This document shows, piece by piece, positions 8,937 through 18,072 of a stretch of 64,000 bases of DNA. Within the stretch, counting starts at the first letter, position 1. Each line of letters opens with the position of its first letter. A program made the translations under genes and the position numbers. The notes under the pieces are model-generated. The model was not told where the DNA came from. It ran no database searches and saw nothing but the letters and a program-made list of their open reading frames with translations. The DNA is from Nitrincola lacisaponensis (GTDB lineage: Bacteria > Pseudomonadota > Gammaproteobacteria > Pseudomonadales > Balneatricaceae): positions 372,001 to 436,000 of the forward strand of contig NZ_JMSZ01000016.1 of assembly GCF_000691225.1 (NCBI RefSeq), in the 5' to 3' direction.

Positions 8937-9776
8937 GTGAAAAGTGGATTCACGATTACCTCTGATGAATTCAGGGGGTTTAGTCAGTTCCTGGAAAAGA
9001 GTTGCGGCATTCTGTTGGCTGAGCATAAGCAATATCTGGTACAGAGTCGTCTGAGCCGGATTATGCAGAAGGAAGGCTACAGTAGCTTGTCAGAGCTGAT
9101 TCACCGTCTCAATCAACCCGGTAATGCAACCCTCAAAGAGCAGGTTATCGATGCGATGACTACCAACGAAACCTTATGGTTTCGTGATATTCACCCCTAT
9201 GAGATTTTGAAAAACCAGCTGTTACCTGAACTGAGTAGTGGTACCGGGTTCCAGAAGCTGCGTATCTGGTCAGCTGCCTGTTCCACAGGTCAGGAGCCCT
9301 ATTCTATCAGTATGGTGATAGAGGAATTCAGGCAAACCAAACCTGGTGCTTTTTCCTCCGGGCAGGAAATTGTTGCAACCGATATCTCATCGACAGTACT
9401 GGATCAGGCGCGTAAAGGTGAGTATGAGATGCTGGCGCTGGGGCGTGGTTTGTCACAGGATCGTTTAACCCGTTTTTTTGCCAAGACATCAGAAGGCTCC
9501 TGGCAGATCAAACCAGAGGTGCGTAACCGGGTCAAGTTTCAGAGTCTGAATCTGCTGGGGCAGTACTCTATTCTGGGACAGTTTGATATCGTTTTTTGTC
9601 GTAATGTGTTGATCTATTTTTCATCAGATGTGAAAAATGAGATTTTGCGTAAAATTCACAAGCAGTTGAAACCCGGTGGTTATTTGATCCTGGGTGCATC
9701 TGAGTCCCTGTCAGGCCTTCCGGACCTGTATAAAATGATTCATTGCCGTCCCGGTATCATTTACCAGGCGATCTGA
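8937..9776 (+). CDS. cheR: Chemoreceptor methyltransferase CheR
   Basis: A 279-residue cytosolic enzyme that methylates glutamates of chemoreceptors using S-adenosylmethionine, giving adaptation. The N-terminal helical domain is followed by the SAM-binding domain with RIWSAACSTGQEPYSISM and FDIVFCRNVLIYF. The start is GTG at 8937, with AGGTGG just upstream and only 20 bases after the cheV stop, so cheV-cheR form one transcript closed by the terminator at 9853. Confidence 0.96.
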   Translation: MKSGFTITSDEFRGFSQFLEKSCGILLAEHKQYLVQSRLSRIMQKEGYSSLSELIHRLNQPGNATLKEQVIDAMTTNETLWFRDIHPYEILKNQLLPELSSGTGFQKLRIWSAACSTGQEPYSISMVIEEFRQTKPGAFSSGQEIVATDISSTVLDQARKGEYEMLALGRGLSQDRLTRFFAKTSEGSWQIKPEVRNRVKFQSLNLLGQYSILGQFDIVFCRNVLIYFSSDVKNEILRKIHKQLKPGGYLILGASESLSGLPDLYKMIHCRPGIIYQAI

Positions 9777-9852
9777 TTTGCCGCCTGGGTGGCAAAAACA
9801 GGTGGCAGCTCCTTGCCGCTTTTTCACACCTGCCTCTTCTTTATTTTGACTC

Positions 9853-9875
9853 AAGCCCGCTATTGCGGGCTTTTT
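9853..9875 (+). terminator. Rho-independent terminator after cheR
   Basis: AAGCCCGC-TATT-GCGGGCTT followed by further T residues. It separates cheVR from the sigma-54 promoter of flgB that starts seven bases later. Confidence 0.85.
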
Positions 9876-9881
9876 CATTTC

Positions 9882-9897
9882 TGGCATAACTATTGCT
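9882..9897 (+). promoter_or_regulatory. Sigma-54 promoter of the flgBCDE operon
   Basis: TGGCATAACTATTGCT fits the RpoN consensus TGGCACR-N4-TTGCW with one deviation (T for the C), and GG/GC are correctly spaced. The predicted start of transcription lies near 9908, about 38 bases before the flgB start codon. In polar flagellates such promoters need an enhancer-binding activator of the FleQ/FlrA or FlrC type; none is encoded in the window. Confidence 0.82.
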
Positions 9898-9945
9898 TTG
9901 ATTATGTAAACAGATATTACAGTGCGTTTGGGAGCAGGTGGCAAT

Positions 9946-10350
9946 ATGGCATTCAGTTTTGATTCAGCGTTAGGCATACATGCAGATGCATTGGTGTTGC
10001 GCGCCCGCCGTGCTGAAATTCTTGCCAATAATATCGCTAACGCGGATACCCCTAACTTCAAAGCACGTGATATCGACTTTGCCAGTGTGCTTGAGGGTGT
10101 CAATGCCGGACAGGCTTCTCCGCTGAAGCTGAGTACGACGCATGCAGGCCATAAAGCGCAGATTGCCGACCCGGATTTTGCCGCTGATTTGATGTTTCGT
10201 ATTCCCAATCAGCCTGCGGTAGATGGCAATACGGTTGAGGTGCAGGAAGAAATGGCGCGCTATACCGATAATGCCTTGCGTTATCAGGCCAGTTTTGAAT
10301 TTTTGAACAGCAAGTTTTCCGGTTTAACCAAAGCCATTAAGGGTGAATAA
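9946..10350 (+). CDS. flgB: Flagellar proximal rod protein FlgB
   Basis: A 134-residue rod subunit. The N-terminal rod motif EILANNIANADTPNFKARDIDF is clear, and the C-terminus carries the matching helix. I chose ATG 9946, which has a GGAG/AGGTGG Shine-Dalgarno region upstream and gives the usual family length, over an in-frame GTG at 9922. FlgB is exported through the flagellar type III system and forms the rod base with FlgC, FlgF and FliE. flgC starts two bases after the stop. Confidence 0.95.
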   Translation: MAFSFDSALGIHADALVLRARRAEILANNIANADTPNFKARDIDFASVLEGVNAGQASPLKLSTTHAGHKAQIADPDFAADLMFRIPNQPAVDGNTVEVQEEMARYTDNALRYQASFEFLNSKFSGLTKAIKGE

Positions 10351-10352
10351 GC

Positions 10353-10787
10353 ATGTCACTGTCGAATGTTTTTAACATTTCGGGTTCGGCAATGAGCGCT
10401 CAGACCATTCGTCTGAATACGACCGCCAGTAATATGGCGAATGCGCAGAGTGTCAGTTCCAGTGAAGGTGAAACCTACCGGGCACGCCACCCAGTATTTT
10501 CGTTAAAAGCACCGGAGCCTGAGCAAATGCCCTCTCTGCAGCCAGGGCTGGTCCCGGGTCAGGGGGTTAAGGTACTGGGGATTGTTGAGAGTCAGGCGCA
10601 GCCGCGTATGAGCTATGAGCCCGATCACCCGCTGGCCGATGAGCAGGGTTATGTCTACTACCCGAACGTGAATGTGGTGGAGGAAATGGCTGACATGATC
10701 TCTGCATCCCGTTCGTTCCAGATTAATGCCGATGTTATGAATACGGCCAAGCAAATGCTTCAGCAGACCCTGAGGCTGGGTCAGTAA
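10353..10787 (+). CDS. flgC: Flagellar proximal rod protein FlgC
   Basis: A 144-residue rod protein. The N-terminal helix contains the axial-protein motif TTASNMANAQSVSSSEGETYRA in a slightly degenerate form, and the C-terminus has PNVNVVEEMADMISASRSFQ, diagnostic for FlgC. The start lies two bases after the flgB stop, so translation is likely coupled. It is the second gene of the sigma-54-driven flgBCDE unit. Confidence 0.95.
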   Translation: MSLSNVFNISGSAMSAQTIRLNTTASNMANAQSVSSSEGETYRARHPVFSLKAPEPEQMPSLQPGLVPGQGVKVLGIVESQAQPRMSYEPDHPLADEQGYVYYPNVNVVEEMADMISASRSFQINADVMNTAKQMLQQTLRLGQ

Positions 10788-10808
10788 GCAGATTAAGAGG
10801 AAATCGTC

Positions 10809-11474
10809 ATGAGTACGATTAATACCAATAACATCTTTGATCAGATTAACCAGAAGAATCAGCAGAACTCTACGCAGAAGTCTGGTAATGATGACAATCA
10901 GATGTTCATGAAGCTGCTGATTGCTCAGCTGCAGAATCAGGATCCTACCAGTCCGGCGGATACCAGCGATTTTATGCAGCAGATCTCCAGCATGACCATG
11001 GTTGAAACCATGACTGAAATGTCGAAAACCTTTCAGACCATGAGTAACAGTCTGCTGAGCAGTCAAAGCGCCTTACAGGCGTCTTCCATGGTGGGGCAGC
11101 GTGTCTTTATCAATACCGATATTGCCCAGCTGACACAGGATGGGGGTGCAATTCAAGGCACTCTGAGCCTGGATACTTCATCAACGAATGTACGGGTTTC
11201 TATCTATGATCAGGGTGGCAATCTGGTAGATCGGGTGAATATGGGCAGTGTACCGGCGGGTGAGCGCAGCTTTGTCTGGAATGCTGGTGAGGATGTGCCT
11301 GCGGGTAACTATCAGATAGTGGCAGAAGCTTTCGAAGGTGACCGTTATAAGCAGGTTGATACCTGGATGCCCTTTACCGTGAACAGTGTTTCACTGGGAC
11401 AGAACGGGATAGGCATGAAAGTGAATACATCGATCGGCAGTATCGATTTCAGTGATGTAAAACAATTGGGTTAA
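10809..11474 (+). CDS. flgD: Hook assembly scaffold FlgD
   Basis: A 221-residue hook-capping protein. The N-terminal conserved segment MFMKLLIAQLQNQDPTSP is the FlgD signature. The C-terminal half is beta-rich, with GERSFVWNAGEDVPAGNYQ as in the Ig/Tudor-like FlgD core. FlgD sits transiently on the growing rod tip and lets FlgE subunits polymerise into the hook. It lies between flgC and flgE in the usual order. Confidence 0.95.
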   Translation: MSTINTNNIFDQINQKNQQNSTQKSGNDDNQMFMKLLIAQLQNQDPTSPADTSDFMQQISSMTMVETMTEMSKTFQTMSNSLLSSQSALQASSMVGQRVFINTDIAQLTQDGGAIQGTLSLDTSSTNVRVSIYDQGGNLVDRVNMGSVPAGERSFVWNAGEDVPAGNYQIVAEAFEGDRYKQVDTWMPFTVNSVSLGQNGIGMKVNTSIGSIDFSDVKQLG

Positions 11475-11489
11475 GGTGAGGATAGCGCC

Positions 11490-13406
11490 ATGTCATTCAA
11501 TACCGCGATAACCGGTCTTAAAGCAGCGTCAGCGATGCTGGATGTGACCGGTAATAACATTGCAAACGTTAGTACCACGGGCTTCAAATCCTCGCGCACT
11601 CAGTTTGCGGATATCTATGCAACCGCTGTTGTCGGTGCAGGCTCCAGTAATACGCCGGGCTCCGGTGTTACCGTCTCCGGTATTTCCCAGGACTTCAGTG
11701 CCGGTACGATCGAATTTACCAATAATAATCTGGATCTGGCGATCAATGGGTCCGGCTTTTTCCAGCTGGATGATGGCCAGGGCAGTGTTACCTACACCCG
11801 TTCAGGCGCTTTTGAACTGAATAAAGACGGCTTTATCGTGTCCAAGAACGGCAAATATCTACAGGGCTATGGACTGGATGAGCAGGGCAACCGCTTGCCG
11901 ATCGGTAATCTTGCGGTGACTCAGAAAGAGAGCCCCCCTAAAGCAACTGAGCGCATTGATTTGTCATTTAACATCGATGCGCGAGCCGATTCATCTTTGC
12001 TTTTACCCGATTATAACAAGGATGAGCCGGGGTCCTTTACCTATACCACCACGGTCAGAACCTATGACAGTCTGGGTAATGAACACACCATCAAGTATAA
12101 CTTTGCTGAGCAGCGTCCAGTTCGCGAATTTTTTACCTTTAATGTCGCAGATGCCGGTGGTACTGCGAGTGTTTTGGTCTCTGGCGAAACTCTGACGATT
12201 ACCGAAACCTCTCCAGGTGTGTGGGCGTTTTCAGCGGCAGAGCTTGAAGCACTGGAGCAAAAAGATCCGCGCTTTGATCCGGCATCCTTTACCTATAACG
12301 GTTCTCAGCTCTATTTTGAGCTTAAGGCAAGCTCTACTGATGCGGGTGATGTGGTAGTTACAGACGGTACGGATCGTTTAGATCGAACTAACTCTGCCAA
12401 TAAATACCGTGATGCCAATGAAGTCAGAACCTACAGTTTTACAGGTGGAACTCCTGGTACTGTTGTCATCGGTGGTATTACAATTAATGTTGATGGTGCC
12501 ACAGGAGCGGCTAATGCTGAATCTATTGCCGCCCGAGAGGCGCAAATTATTGACCGAAATCCGTCCATTGAGTCGGTACAGGTGAATAGTGCAGGGCAAT
12601 TAGAGGTGCGCTTCAAAGCTGATGAAGGAAATATCCCGGATAGTCCGGATGCCTTCCCTATAACCGCTACAGGTATTTCTGTCACGATGGAAAATACCGT
12701 TGAGGGGGATAACTCCTACCGTGGCTACTACCGCATGTACGCCTACCTGAATGGCGAAGAGCTGCTGGATCTGGGTAAGGTGAAAGACTGGGGTAACGGT
12801 GGAGGGCCGGCTGCGCTTGGTGGTACTGGCGATACTGAGCCGGGTCCTATCCTGCTGCAGTTTAATCCAACCAATGGTTTGCTGCGTTCAATTAATGGTA
12901 CTCAGTTCCCGGCCGGTGGACAGGTACCAGCTATCACGATCAGTGGGGCAGATCCTGCCAATCCTCTGACGCAGATTTCGTTGCGACTGGATAATACAAC
13001 CCAGTTCGCGTCAGCTTCAATTGTGAAAAATAACCAGCAGGACGGTTATACCAAAGGGGATTTGATTGGTGTGACCTTTGCGCCTACCGGTGAAATGATC
13101 GCGTCTTTCAGTAATGGTCAGAATCAGGCGCTCGGTGTTGTGGCGTTTGCAACCTTTGAGAATCAGGATGGGTTGCAGCCATCGGGTGATACGGAATGGA
13201 TTGCGACGCTGGAATCTGGTAATGCGATTTTGAACCCACCGGGTACCGGTCTGAATGGTACGTTGCGTTCAGCCGCTTTGGAGCAATCCAACGTTGATCT
13301 CTCCACTGAGCTGGTGAATCTGATCCAGGCACAGCGTAACTTCCAGGCCAGTTCTAAAACCCTGGAAACTGCGAACAACATTACTCAGACAATCTTGAAT
13401 ATCTAA
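11490..13406 (+). CDS. flgE: Flagellar hook protein FlgE, long form
   Basis: A 638-residue hook subunit, clearly longer than the roughly 400-460 residues common in enterics and pseudomonads. The ends are canonical: LDVTGNNIANVSTTGFKSSR near the N-terminus and NVDLSTELVNLIQAQRNFQA near the C-terminus, which pack in the hook core. Extra length sits in the middle (about residues 230-420), which would be surface domains of the hook. FlgE is exported through the rod and joins basal body to filament. A strong terminator follows. Confidence 0.96.
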   Translation: MSFNTAITGLKAASAMLDVTGNNIANVSTTGFKSSRTQFADIYATAVVGAGSSNTPGSGVTVSGISQDFSAGTIEFTNNNLDLAINGSGFFQLDDGQGSVTYTRSGAFELNKDGFIVSKNGKYLQGYGLDEQGNRLPIGNLAVTQKESPPKATERIDLSFNIDARADSSLLLPDYNKDEPGSFTYTTTVRTYDSLGNEHTIKYNFAEQRPVREFFTFNVADAGGTASVLVSGETLTITETSPGVWAFSAAELEALEQKDPRFDPASFTYNGSQLYFELKASSTDAGDVVVTDGTDRLDRTNSANKYRDANEVRTYSFTGGTPGTVVIGGITINVDGATGAANAESIAAREAQIIDRNPSIESVQVNSAGQLEVRFKADEGNIPDSPDAFPITATGISVTMENTVEGDNSYRGYYRMYAYLNGEELLDLGKVKDWGNGGGPAALGGTGDTEPGPILLQFNPTNGLLRSINGTQFPAGGQVPAITISGADPANPLTQISLRLDNTTQFASASIVKNNQQDGYTKGDLIGVTFAPTGEMIASFSNGQNQALGVVAFATFENQDGLQPSGDTEWIATLESGNAILNPPGTGLNGTLRSAALEQSNVDLSTELVNLIQAQRNFQASSKTLETANNITQTILNI

Positions 13407-13419
13407 TCCTTTCCTGGAT

Positions 13420-13457
13420 AGAGGGGCTGGCTTATGTAGCCTGCCCCTCTTTTTTTC
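13420..13457 (+). terminator. Rho-independent terminator after flgE
   Basis: AGAGGGGC pairs with GCCCCTCT, with an inner GGCT/AGCC stem and TATGT loop, then a run of seven or more T. It ends the flgBCDE transcript before the next sigma-54 promoter. Confidence 0.93.
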
Positions 13458-13518
13458 TATCTGTACGAGCAGCTACAGCACCTTCCTGATACCGATCTGA
13501 TCGCTACCTGACAATACT

Positions 13519-13534
13519 TGGCACAGCAATTGCT
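13519..13534 (+). promoter_or_regulatory. Sigma-54 promoter of the flgFGHIJ operon
   Basis: TGGCACAGCAATTGCT is an exact match to TGGCACR-N4-TTGCW. It lies 60 bases upstream of the flgF start codon and downstream of the flgE terminator, so it provides independent transcription of the distal rod and ring genes. Confidence 0.92.
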
Positions 13535-13593
13535 TTATACCCTGTAGTCCCGATAAAAGCGGCAAGTCTCTACCGCCGCACAGAGGAGAGCAG

Positions 13594-14337
13594 ATGGATA
13601 AAGTCTTATATGTTGCCATGACCGGCGCGCGCGAGAATATGAACGCGCAGCAGGTGCGTGCCAACAATCTGGCTAATGTGACCACCACAGGCTTCAAGCA
13701 GGACTTCGAGCAGGCTCGCTCCATGCGCGTGTTTGGTGATGGCCATGCGTCGCGGGTCTATTCCATGGCGGAGTCACCGGGTACGAACCGTGCTTATGGG
13801 ACGTTGCAGCAGACGGGACGAGATCTTGATGTGGCGGTGGCCAATGGTGGCTGGTTGGCCGTACAGGCACCGGATGGCACAGAAGGTTATACCCGTGCCG
13901 GTGACCTGCAAATCAATGCCGCCAATCAGTTGGTCACGGGCAGTGGCTTGCCGGTCCTGGGAGTCGGTGGTGCTCCTATCGTCATACCACCGGCTGAAAA
14001 GATTGAGATTGCCAATGATGGCTCGATCAACATCCGCCCTCTGGGGGATGATGCCGTGGGCCTGGCAATGGTGGATATGCTCAAAATTGTTGAGCTGGAT
14101 CCAGCGACATCGTTTAAAGGAACATCGGGTCTGCTGCGCACCAATGATCAGCAGCCTCTGATGCCCATGGCTAATGCCCAGGTACGTTCCGGGTATCTGG
14201 AAAGCAGTAATGTGAATGCCGTTGAAGAGCTGACGGCGATGATCACTTTATCTCGTCAATATGAGATACAGGTGAAAATGATGAAAACAGCCGAAGAGAA
14301 TTCCAGCGCTGCCGCCCGCGTGCTGCAGTTGAGCTGA
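13594..14337 (+). CDS. flgF: Flagellar proximal rod protein FlgF
   Basis: A 247-residue rod protein with the axial motif RANNLANVTTTGFKQDF at the N-terminus and SGYLESSNVNAVEELTAMI at the C-terminus. It starts with AGAGGAGAGCAG upstream, an excellent ribosome binding site. FlgF forms part of the proximal rod between FlgB/FlgC and FlgG. It is the first gene behind the sigma-54 promoter at 13519, and flgG follows after 16 bases. Confidence 0.95.
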   Translation: MDKVLYVAMTGARENMNAQQVRANNLANVTTTGFKQDFEQARSMRVFGDGHASRVYSMAESPGTNRAYGTLQQTGRDLDVAVANGGWLAVQAPDGTEGYTRAGDLQINAANQLVTGSGLPVLGVGGAPIVIPPAEKIEIANDGSINIRPLGDDAVGLAMVDMLKIVELDPATSFKGTSGLLRTNDQQPLMPMANAQVRSGYLESSNVNAVEELTAMITLSRQYEIQVKMMKTAEENSSAAARVLQLS

Positions 14338-14353
14338 TAAACAGGAGAATACA

Positions 14354-15139
14354 ATGCACGGTGCACTTCATGTCGCAAAAACCGGATTGAGCGCTCAGGA
14401 TACCAATCTGCGTGTAATTTCCAATAATCTGGCGAACGTCAGTACGGTTGGGTTCAAAAAAGATCGTGCGGTATTCGAGGATCTGCTCTATCAGATTCGT
14501 CGTCAACCCGGTGCGCAGAATGCCGATGATGCACAGCTTCCTTCCGGTCTGCAGTTAGGCCACGGCGTGCGTACTGTCAGTACCCAAAAGCAGTTCGAAA
14601 CCGGGGATCTGCAGATTACCGATCGCACCTTTGATATTGCCATCAATGGCCGTGGTTTTTTTCAGGTACTGCAGCCTAATGGTGATGCAGCTTACACCCG
14701 TAATGGTCAGTTCCACCTGAACGGTGATGGCCAGATCGTCACTGCTGAAGGCTACTTACTGGATCCGGAAATCACCTTGCCCGGTGAAGTAGTGAACTTC
14801 AGTGTTGGTGTCGATGGTACGGTATCAGCTGTCATTGCCGGAGATCCCAACCCACAGGTACTGGGTCAGATCGAGCTGGCAGACTTTGTGAACCCTGAGG
14901 GCCTTCAGGCTATCGGACAGAATCTGTTTATTGAAACAGCTTCGAGTGGTCCTGCCAATATTCTGAATCCAGGTGAAGAAGGTGTAGGTATTTTGAAGCA
15001 GGGTATGCTGGAAGGTTCTAACGTCAATGCTGTTGAAGAACTGGTCAATATGATTACCACTCAGCGTGCCTATGAGATCAATTCCAAAGTGATTTCAACT
15101 GCGGATCAGATGCTGGGCTTCGCGACACAGCAGCTGTGA
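14354..15139 (+). CDS. flgG: Flagellar distal rod protein FlgG
   Basis: A 261-residue protein, the usual FlgG length. Motifs are VISNNLANVSTVGFKKDRAVFEDL near the N-terminus (in part) and MLEGSNVNAVEELVNMITTQ near the C-terminus. FlgG builds the straight distal rod that crosses the P and L rings. The order flgF-flgG-flgH matches other polar flagellates. Confidence 0.96.
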   Translation: MHGALHVAKTGLSAQDTNLRVISNNLANVSTVGFKKDRAVFEDLLYQIRRQPGAQNADDAQLPSGLQLGHGVRTVSTQKQFETGDLQITDRTFDIAINGRGFFQVLQPNGDAAYTRNGQFHLNGDGQIVTAEGYLLDPEITLPGEVVNFSVGVDGTVSAVIAGDPNPQVLGQIELADFVNPEGLQAIGQNLFIETASSGPANILNPGEEGVGILKQGMLEGSNVNAVEELVNMITTQRAYEINSKVISTADQMLGFATQQL

Positions 15140-15165
15140 TGAATGATTGAGTAAAGGGGCAGAAA

Positions 15166-15846
15166 ATGAAAAGTTGGATGAAAACTCTGTTATTGGGAAG
15201 CTGTATGGTGCTGATGGTGGGCTGTGTCAATAAAGCGCCCAAGCCAGATAATCCTTATTATGCACCCGTGCAGATGCCCAGCTTTGAAACGCCCAAACCG
15301 ATCAATGGTGCCATTTATCAGGCATCAACCAGCCGGGATATCTACAGTGACGGGCGGGCGCATCGTGTGGGTGACATCATCACCATTAATCTCACTGAGC
15401 GCACCCAGTCATCCAAACAGTCCAGCACCAGTCTGGACAAAAGCACTAACGTGAATCTGAATGCGCCGACGGTCATGGGATCTCCGGTGACCATCGGAGG
15501 GCGTGAGTTGTCAGCAGGATTATCCAGCAATAGTGCCTTTGATGGTGATTCTTCATCGGATATGAGTAACCGTCTGACCGGCAATATTACTGCAACTATT
15601 CATGAGATTTATCCTAATGGGGTGATGCTGGTGCGCGGTGAGAAATGGCTCACGCTGAATCAAGGGGATGAGTATATCCGCATCAGTGGTCTGGTCAGAC
15701 CTCAGGATATCGCCGCTGATAACTCACTGGACTCCACTCGGCTGGCCGACGCACGTATCACCTACAGTGGTACCGGTGCTACATCTGACGTCAATGTGAT
15801 GGGTTGGCTGGGACGCTTCTTCATCAGTGCATTGATGCCGTTTTAA
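15166..15846 (+). CDS. flgH: Flagellar L-ring lipoprotein FlgH
   Basis: A 226-residue outer-membrane lipoprotein. The signal peptide ends in the lipobox LMVGC with Cys20 as the acylated residue. The conserved body includes AHRVGDIITINLTERTQSSK and ISGLVRPQDIAADNSLDSTR. FlgH forms the L ring, the bushing for the rod in the outer membrane. flgI begins 12 bases after the stop. Confidence 0.96.
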   Translation: MKSWMKTLLLGSCMVLMVGCVNKAPKPDNPYYAPVQMPSFETPKPINGAIYQASTSRDIYSDGRAHRVGDIITINLTERTQSSKQSSTSLDKSTNVNLNAPTVMGSPVTIGGRELSAGLSSNSAFDGDSSSDMSNRLTGNITATIHEIYPNGVMLVRGEKWLTLNQGDEYIRISGLVRPQDIAADNSLDSTRLADARITYSGTGATSDVNVMGWLGRFFISALMPF

Positions 15847-15858
15847 GTGAGGTGGACG

Positions 15859-16965
15859 ATGAAAAAAATACTGTGTTGCCTGGTCATCTTGTTACTGAGT
15901 GCAGAAACAGCCCTTGCGAATGTAAACACGTCACGTCTTAAAGACCTGATTACGGTATCCGGAGTGCGTAACAACCAATTAGTGGGCTATGGCCTGGTTG
16001 TCGGCCTGGATGGCACGGGTGATAGTCGTGCTAATTTTACCTCTCAGACATTCCGCAACCTGCTGAACAATATGGGTGTGGCGATGCCGCCGAATGTGAA
16101 CCCTCAGTCCAAAAATATTGCGGCTGTTGCGATTCATGCTGATTTACCGCCCTTTGCAAAACCGGGGCAGGCGATCGATATTACTGTCTCTGCCATAGGG
16201 GATGCGAAAAGTCTGCGTGGAGGCTCGTTATTGATGGCTCCCTTGAAAGGGGCCGATGGACAGGTTTACGCCATGGCGCAGGGAAATCTGATTGTTGCCG
16301 GTTTCGGCGCAGAGGGGCGTGACGGATCGCGTGTATCTGTCAACGTACCCAGTGTCGGCCGTATACCAAATGGTGCGACGGTGGAGCGAGAGGTGGTCAG
16401 TGGCTTTAATCAGGGTGATAGTCTGACACTCAACCTGAAAACACCTGACTTCACCACAGCGCGGACAGTATCAGAGCAGATCAATAATCTGCTGGGACCG
16501 GATGTCGCTGCTGCGCTGGACTCCACCTCTATTCGTGTCAGGGCACCACGTGATCCATCGCAACGCGTAAGCTTCTTGTCAGTGCTGGAAAATCTGCCGA
16601 TCGAAACAGCAGAGGAAACAGCCAAGGTCATCATCAACTCGCGTACTGGCACCATTGTGATTGGCCAGCATGTGCGGGTTTCGCCCGTTGCGATTACGCA
16701 TGGTGGTCTGACGGTAAACATCACCGAAGCTTTTGATGTGGATCAGCCTGAGGCGCTGTCGGGCGGCAGAACAGTGATTACACCACGTACTGAACTGGAG
16801 ATAGGTGAGGGCTCTGGCCGGATGTTCGAATTCTCTCCAGGCGCTTCGCTTCAGGATATCGTAGAAGCTGTCAATAATGTGGGTGCTGCACCAGGTGACC
16901 TGATGGCGATCCTGGAAGCACTTAAACAAGCCGGCGCGCTACGTGCTGAGTTAGTGGTGATTTAA
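15859..16965 (+). CDS. flgI: Flagellar P-ring protein FlgI
   Basis: A 368-residue periplasmic protein that forms the peptidoglycan-level P ring with help from FlgA. The ATG at 15859 has GAGGTGG upstream; an in-frame GTG at 15847 is less likely. Residues 1-20 are a signal peptide ending ALA. Conserved FlgI segments include [32 protein letters not shown] and the C-terminal [17 protein letters not shown]. flgJ starts at the base after the stop codon. Confidence 0.96.
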   Translation: MKKILCCLVILLLSAETALANVNTSRLKDLITVSGVRNNQLVGYGLVVGLDGTGDSRANFTSQTFRNLLNNMGVAMPPNVNPQSKNIAAVAIHADLPPFAKPGQAIDITVSAIGDAKSLRGGSLLMAPLKGADGQVYAMAQGNLIVAGFGAEGRDGSRVSVNVPSVGRIPNGATVEREVVSGFNQGDSLTLNLKTPDFTTARTVSEQINNLLGPDVAAALDSTSIRVRAPRDPSQRVSFLSVLENLPIETAEETAKVIINSRTGTIVIGQHVRVSPVAITHGGLTVNITEAFDVDQPEALSGGRTVITPRTELEIGEGSGRMFEFSPGASLQDIVEAVNNVGAAPGDLMAILEALKQAGALRAELVVI

Positions 16966-18012
16966 ATGGTTACGGGTAAGCCACCAGTCATTTCACAAAG
17001 TCCGCAGTTCTACACTGAGCTGAACCAGCTAAATGATTTGCGTCGGCGTGCGGGTTCAGATGAAGAGGCTGCTTTGCGCGAGGTGGCCCAGCAGTTTGAA
17101 CAGATATTCCTCAGTATGATGCTGAAAAGCATGCGTGACGCCAATGCATCCTTTGGTGAAGACAACCCGTTCAATAGTCACAATACACGTTTTTTTCAGG
17201 ACATGTATGACCAGCAACTGACACTGGAATTGTCTGGAAAAAGTGGCCTGGGACTGGCTGATGTGATGGTCAGACAGTTGAGTCAACACAGTGATATCCG
17301 TTCTGATCGAGAGCGGGATGAGCGCGAGCGTCCGCTGACAGAAGCCGAAATGCTGCTGAATCGTGCCATGAATGCCACAGCAGGTATGGCGGCATCTGCC
17401 GTGCTGGGACAGGCGCATGCCAGTGCATCGCGAAACAATGCATCGGCCGCTGAGCCTGACGCGGATGAGGCCAACCGGGTAGATGCCGTGTCGTCCAGGG
17501 CAGAGCGGCTGGCTTCGCCTGAAAATCTGCCTGCACGTTTTGAGTCACCCCAGCAGTTCGTCGACAGTTTGTTACCTCTGGCGGAAGAGATGGGGGCAGA
17601 GCTGGGTGTGGATCCTCGAGTTTTACTGGCTCAGGCAGCACTGGAGACAGGTTGGGGGCGTTTTATCATCAATGGCAGCAATAATCTGTTCAATATTAAA
17701 GCAGACAGCCGCTGGCCGGGTGAGCGGGTCAGTGTGTCTACCCTGGAATATCGGGATGGCGTTGCGGCTAAAGAGGTGGCTGCTTTCCGTGCTTATGGTT
17801 CCTATGCAGAGAGTTTCCGGGATTACGTCGATTTTCTGAGAACGAATCCGCGTTATCAGGTGGCATTGCAGAATACTGCAGATCCCGCTGCCTATTTACG
17901 AGAGTTGCAGGCCGCGGGTTACGCTACGGATCCGGCCTATGCTCAAAAAATTGAACGTATTTTTACCGGCAACCTGCTTGCACAAGCCGGACGTGATACT
18001 CAAGAAGGTTAA
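16966..18012 (+). CDS. flgJ: Rod-cap protein and peptidoglycan hydrolase FlgJ
   Basis: A 348-residue bifunctional protein. The N-terminal domain (about 25-110, with FEQIFLSMMLKSMRDANAS) caps the rod during assembly. The C-terminal domain (about 190-330) is a glucosaminidase-type muramidase with QAALETGWGRF (Glu227 the likely catalytic residue) and NGSNNLFNIKA, which opens the peptidoglycan for the rod. Between them lies a charged, Ala-rich linker. The start codon abuts the flgI stop. The sigma-28 promoter of flgK begins inside its last codons. Confidence 0.94.
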   Translation: MVTGKPPVISQSPQFYTELNQLNDLRRRAGSDEEAALREVAQQFEQIFLSMMLKSMRDANASFGEDNPFNSHNTRFFQDMYDQQLTLELSGKSGLGLADVMVRQLSQHSDIRSDRERDERERPLTEAEMLLNRAMNATAGMAASAVLGQAHASASRNNASAAEPDADEANRVDAVSSRAERLASPENLPARFESPQQFVDSLLPLAEEMGAELGVDPRVLLAQAALETGWGRFIINGSNNLFNIKADSRWPGERVSVSTLEYRDGVAAKEVAAFRAYGSYAESFRDYVDFLRTNPRYQVALQNTADPAAYLRELQAAGYATDPAYAQKIERIFTGNLLAQAGRDTQEG

Positions 18013-18026
18013 GCGCTGGCCGATAT
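18000..18026 (+). promoter_or_regulatory. Sigma-28 promoter of flgKL
   Basis: TCAAGAAG-N11-GCCGATAT has the 11-base spacer, a near-perfect -10 and the same TCAAG -35 core as the fliC promoter. It overlaps the flgJ stop codon and lies 46 bases upstream of flgK. Confidence 0.8.
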
Positions 18027-18072
18027 AATCTGTCAGTAACAGGCTGTACACAGTGACAGCGGGGAGTGGGAA

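Noticed and set aside
9922-9945. Upstream GTG start for flgB
   Set aside because: It would place the ribosome binding site GGAGCAGGTGG inside the coding sequence and lengthen the N-terminus beyond the family norm.
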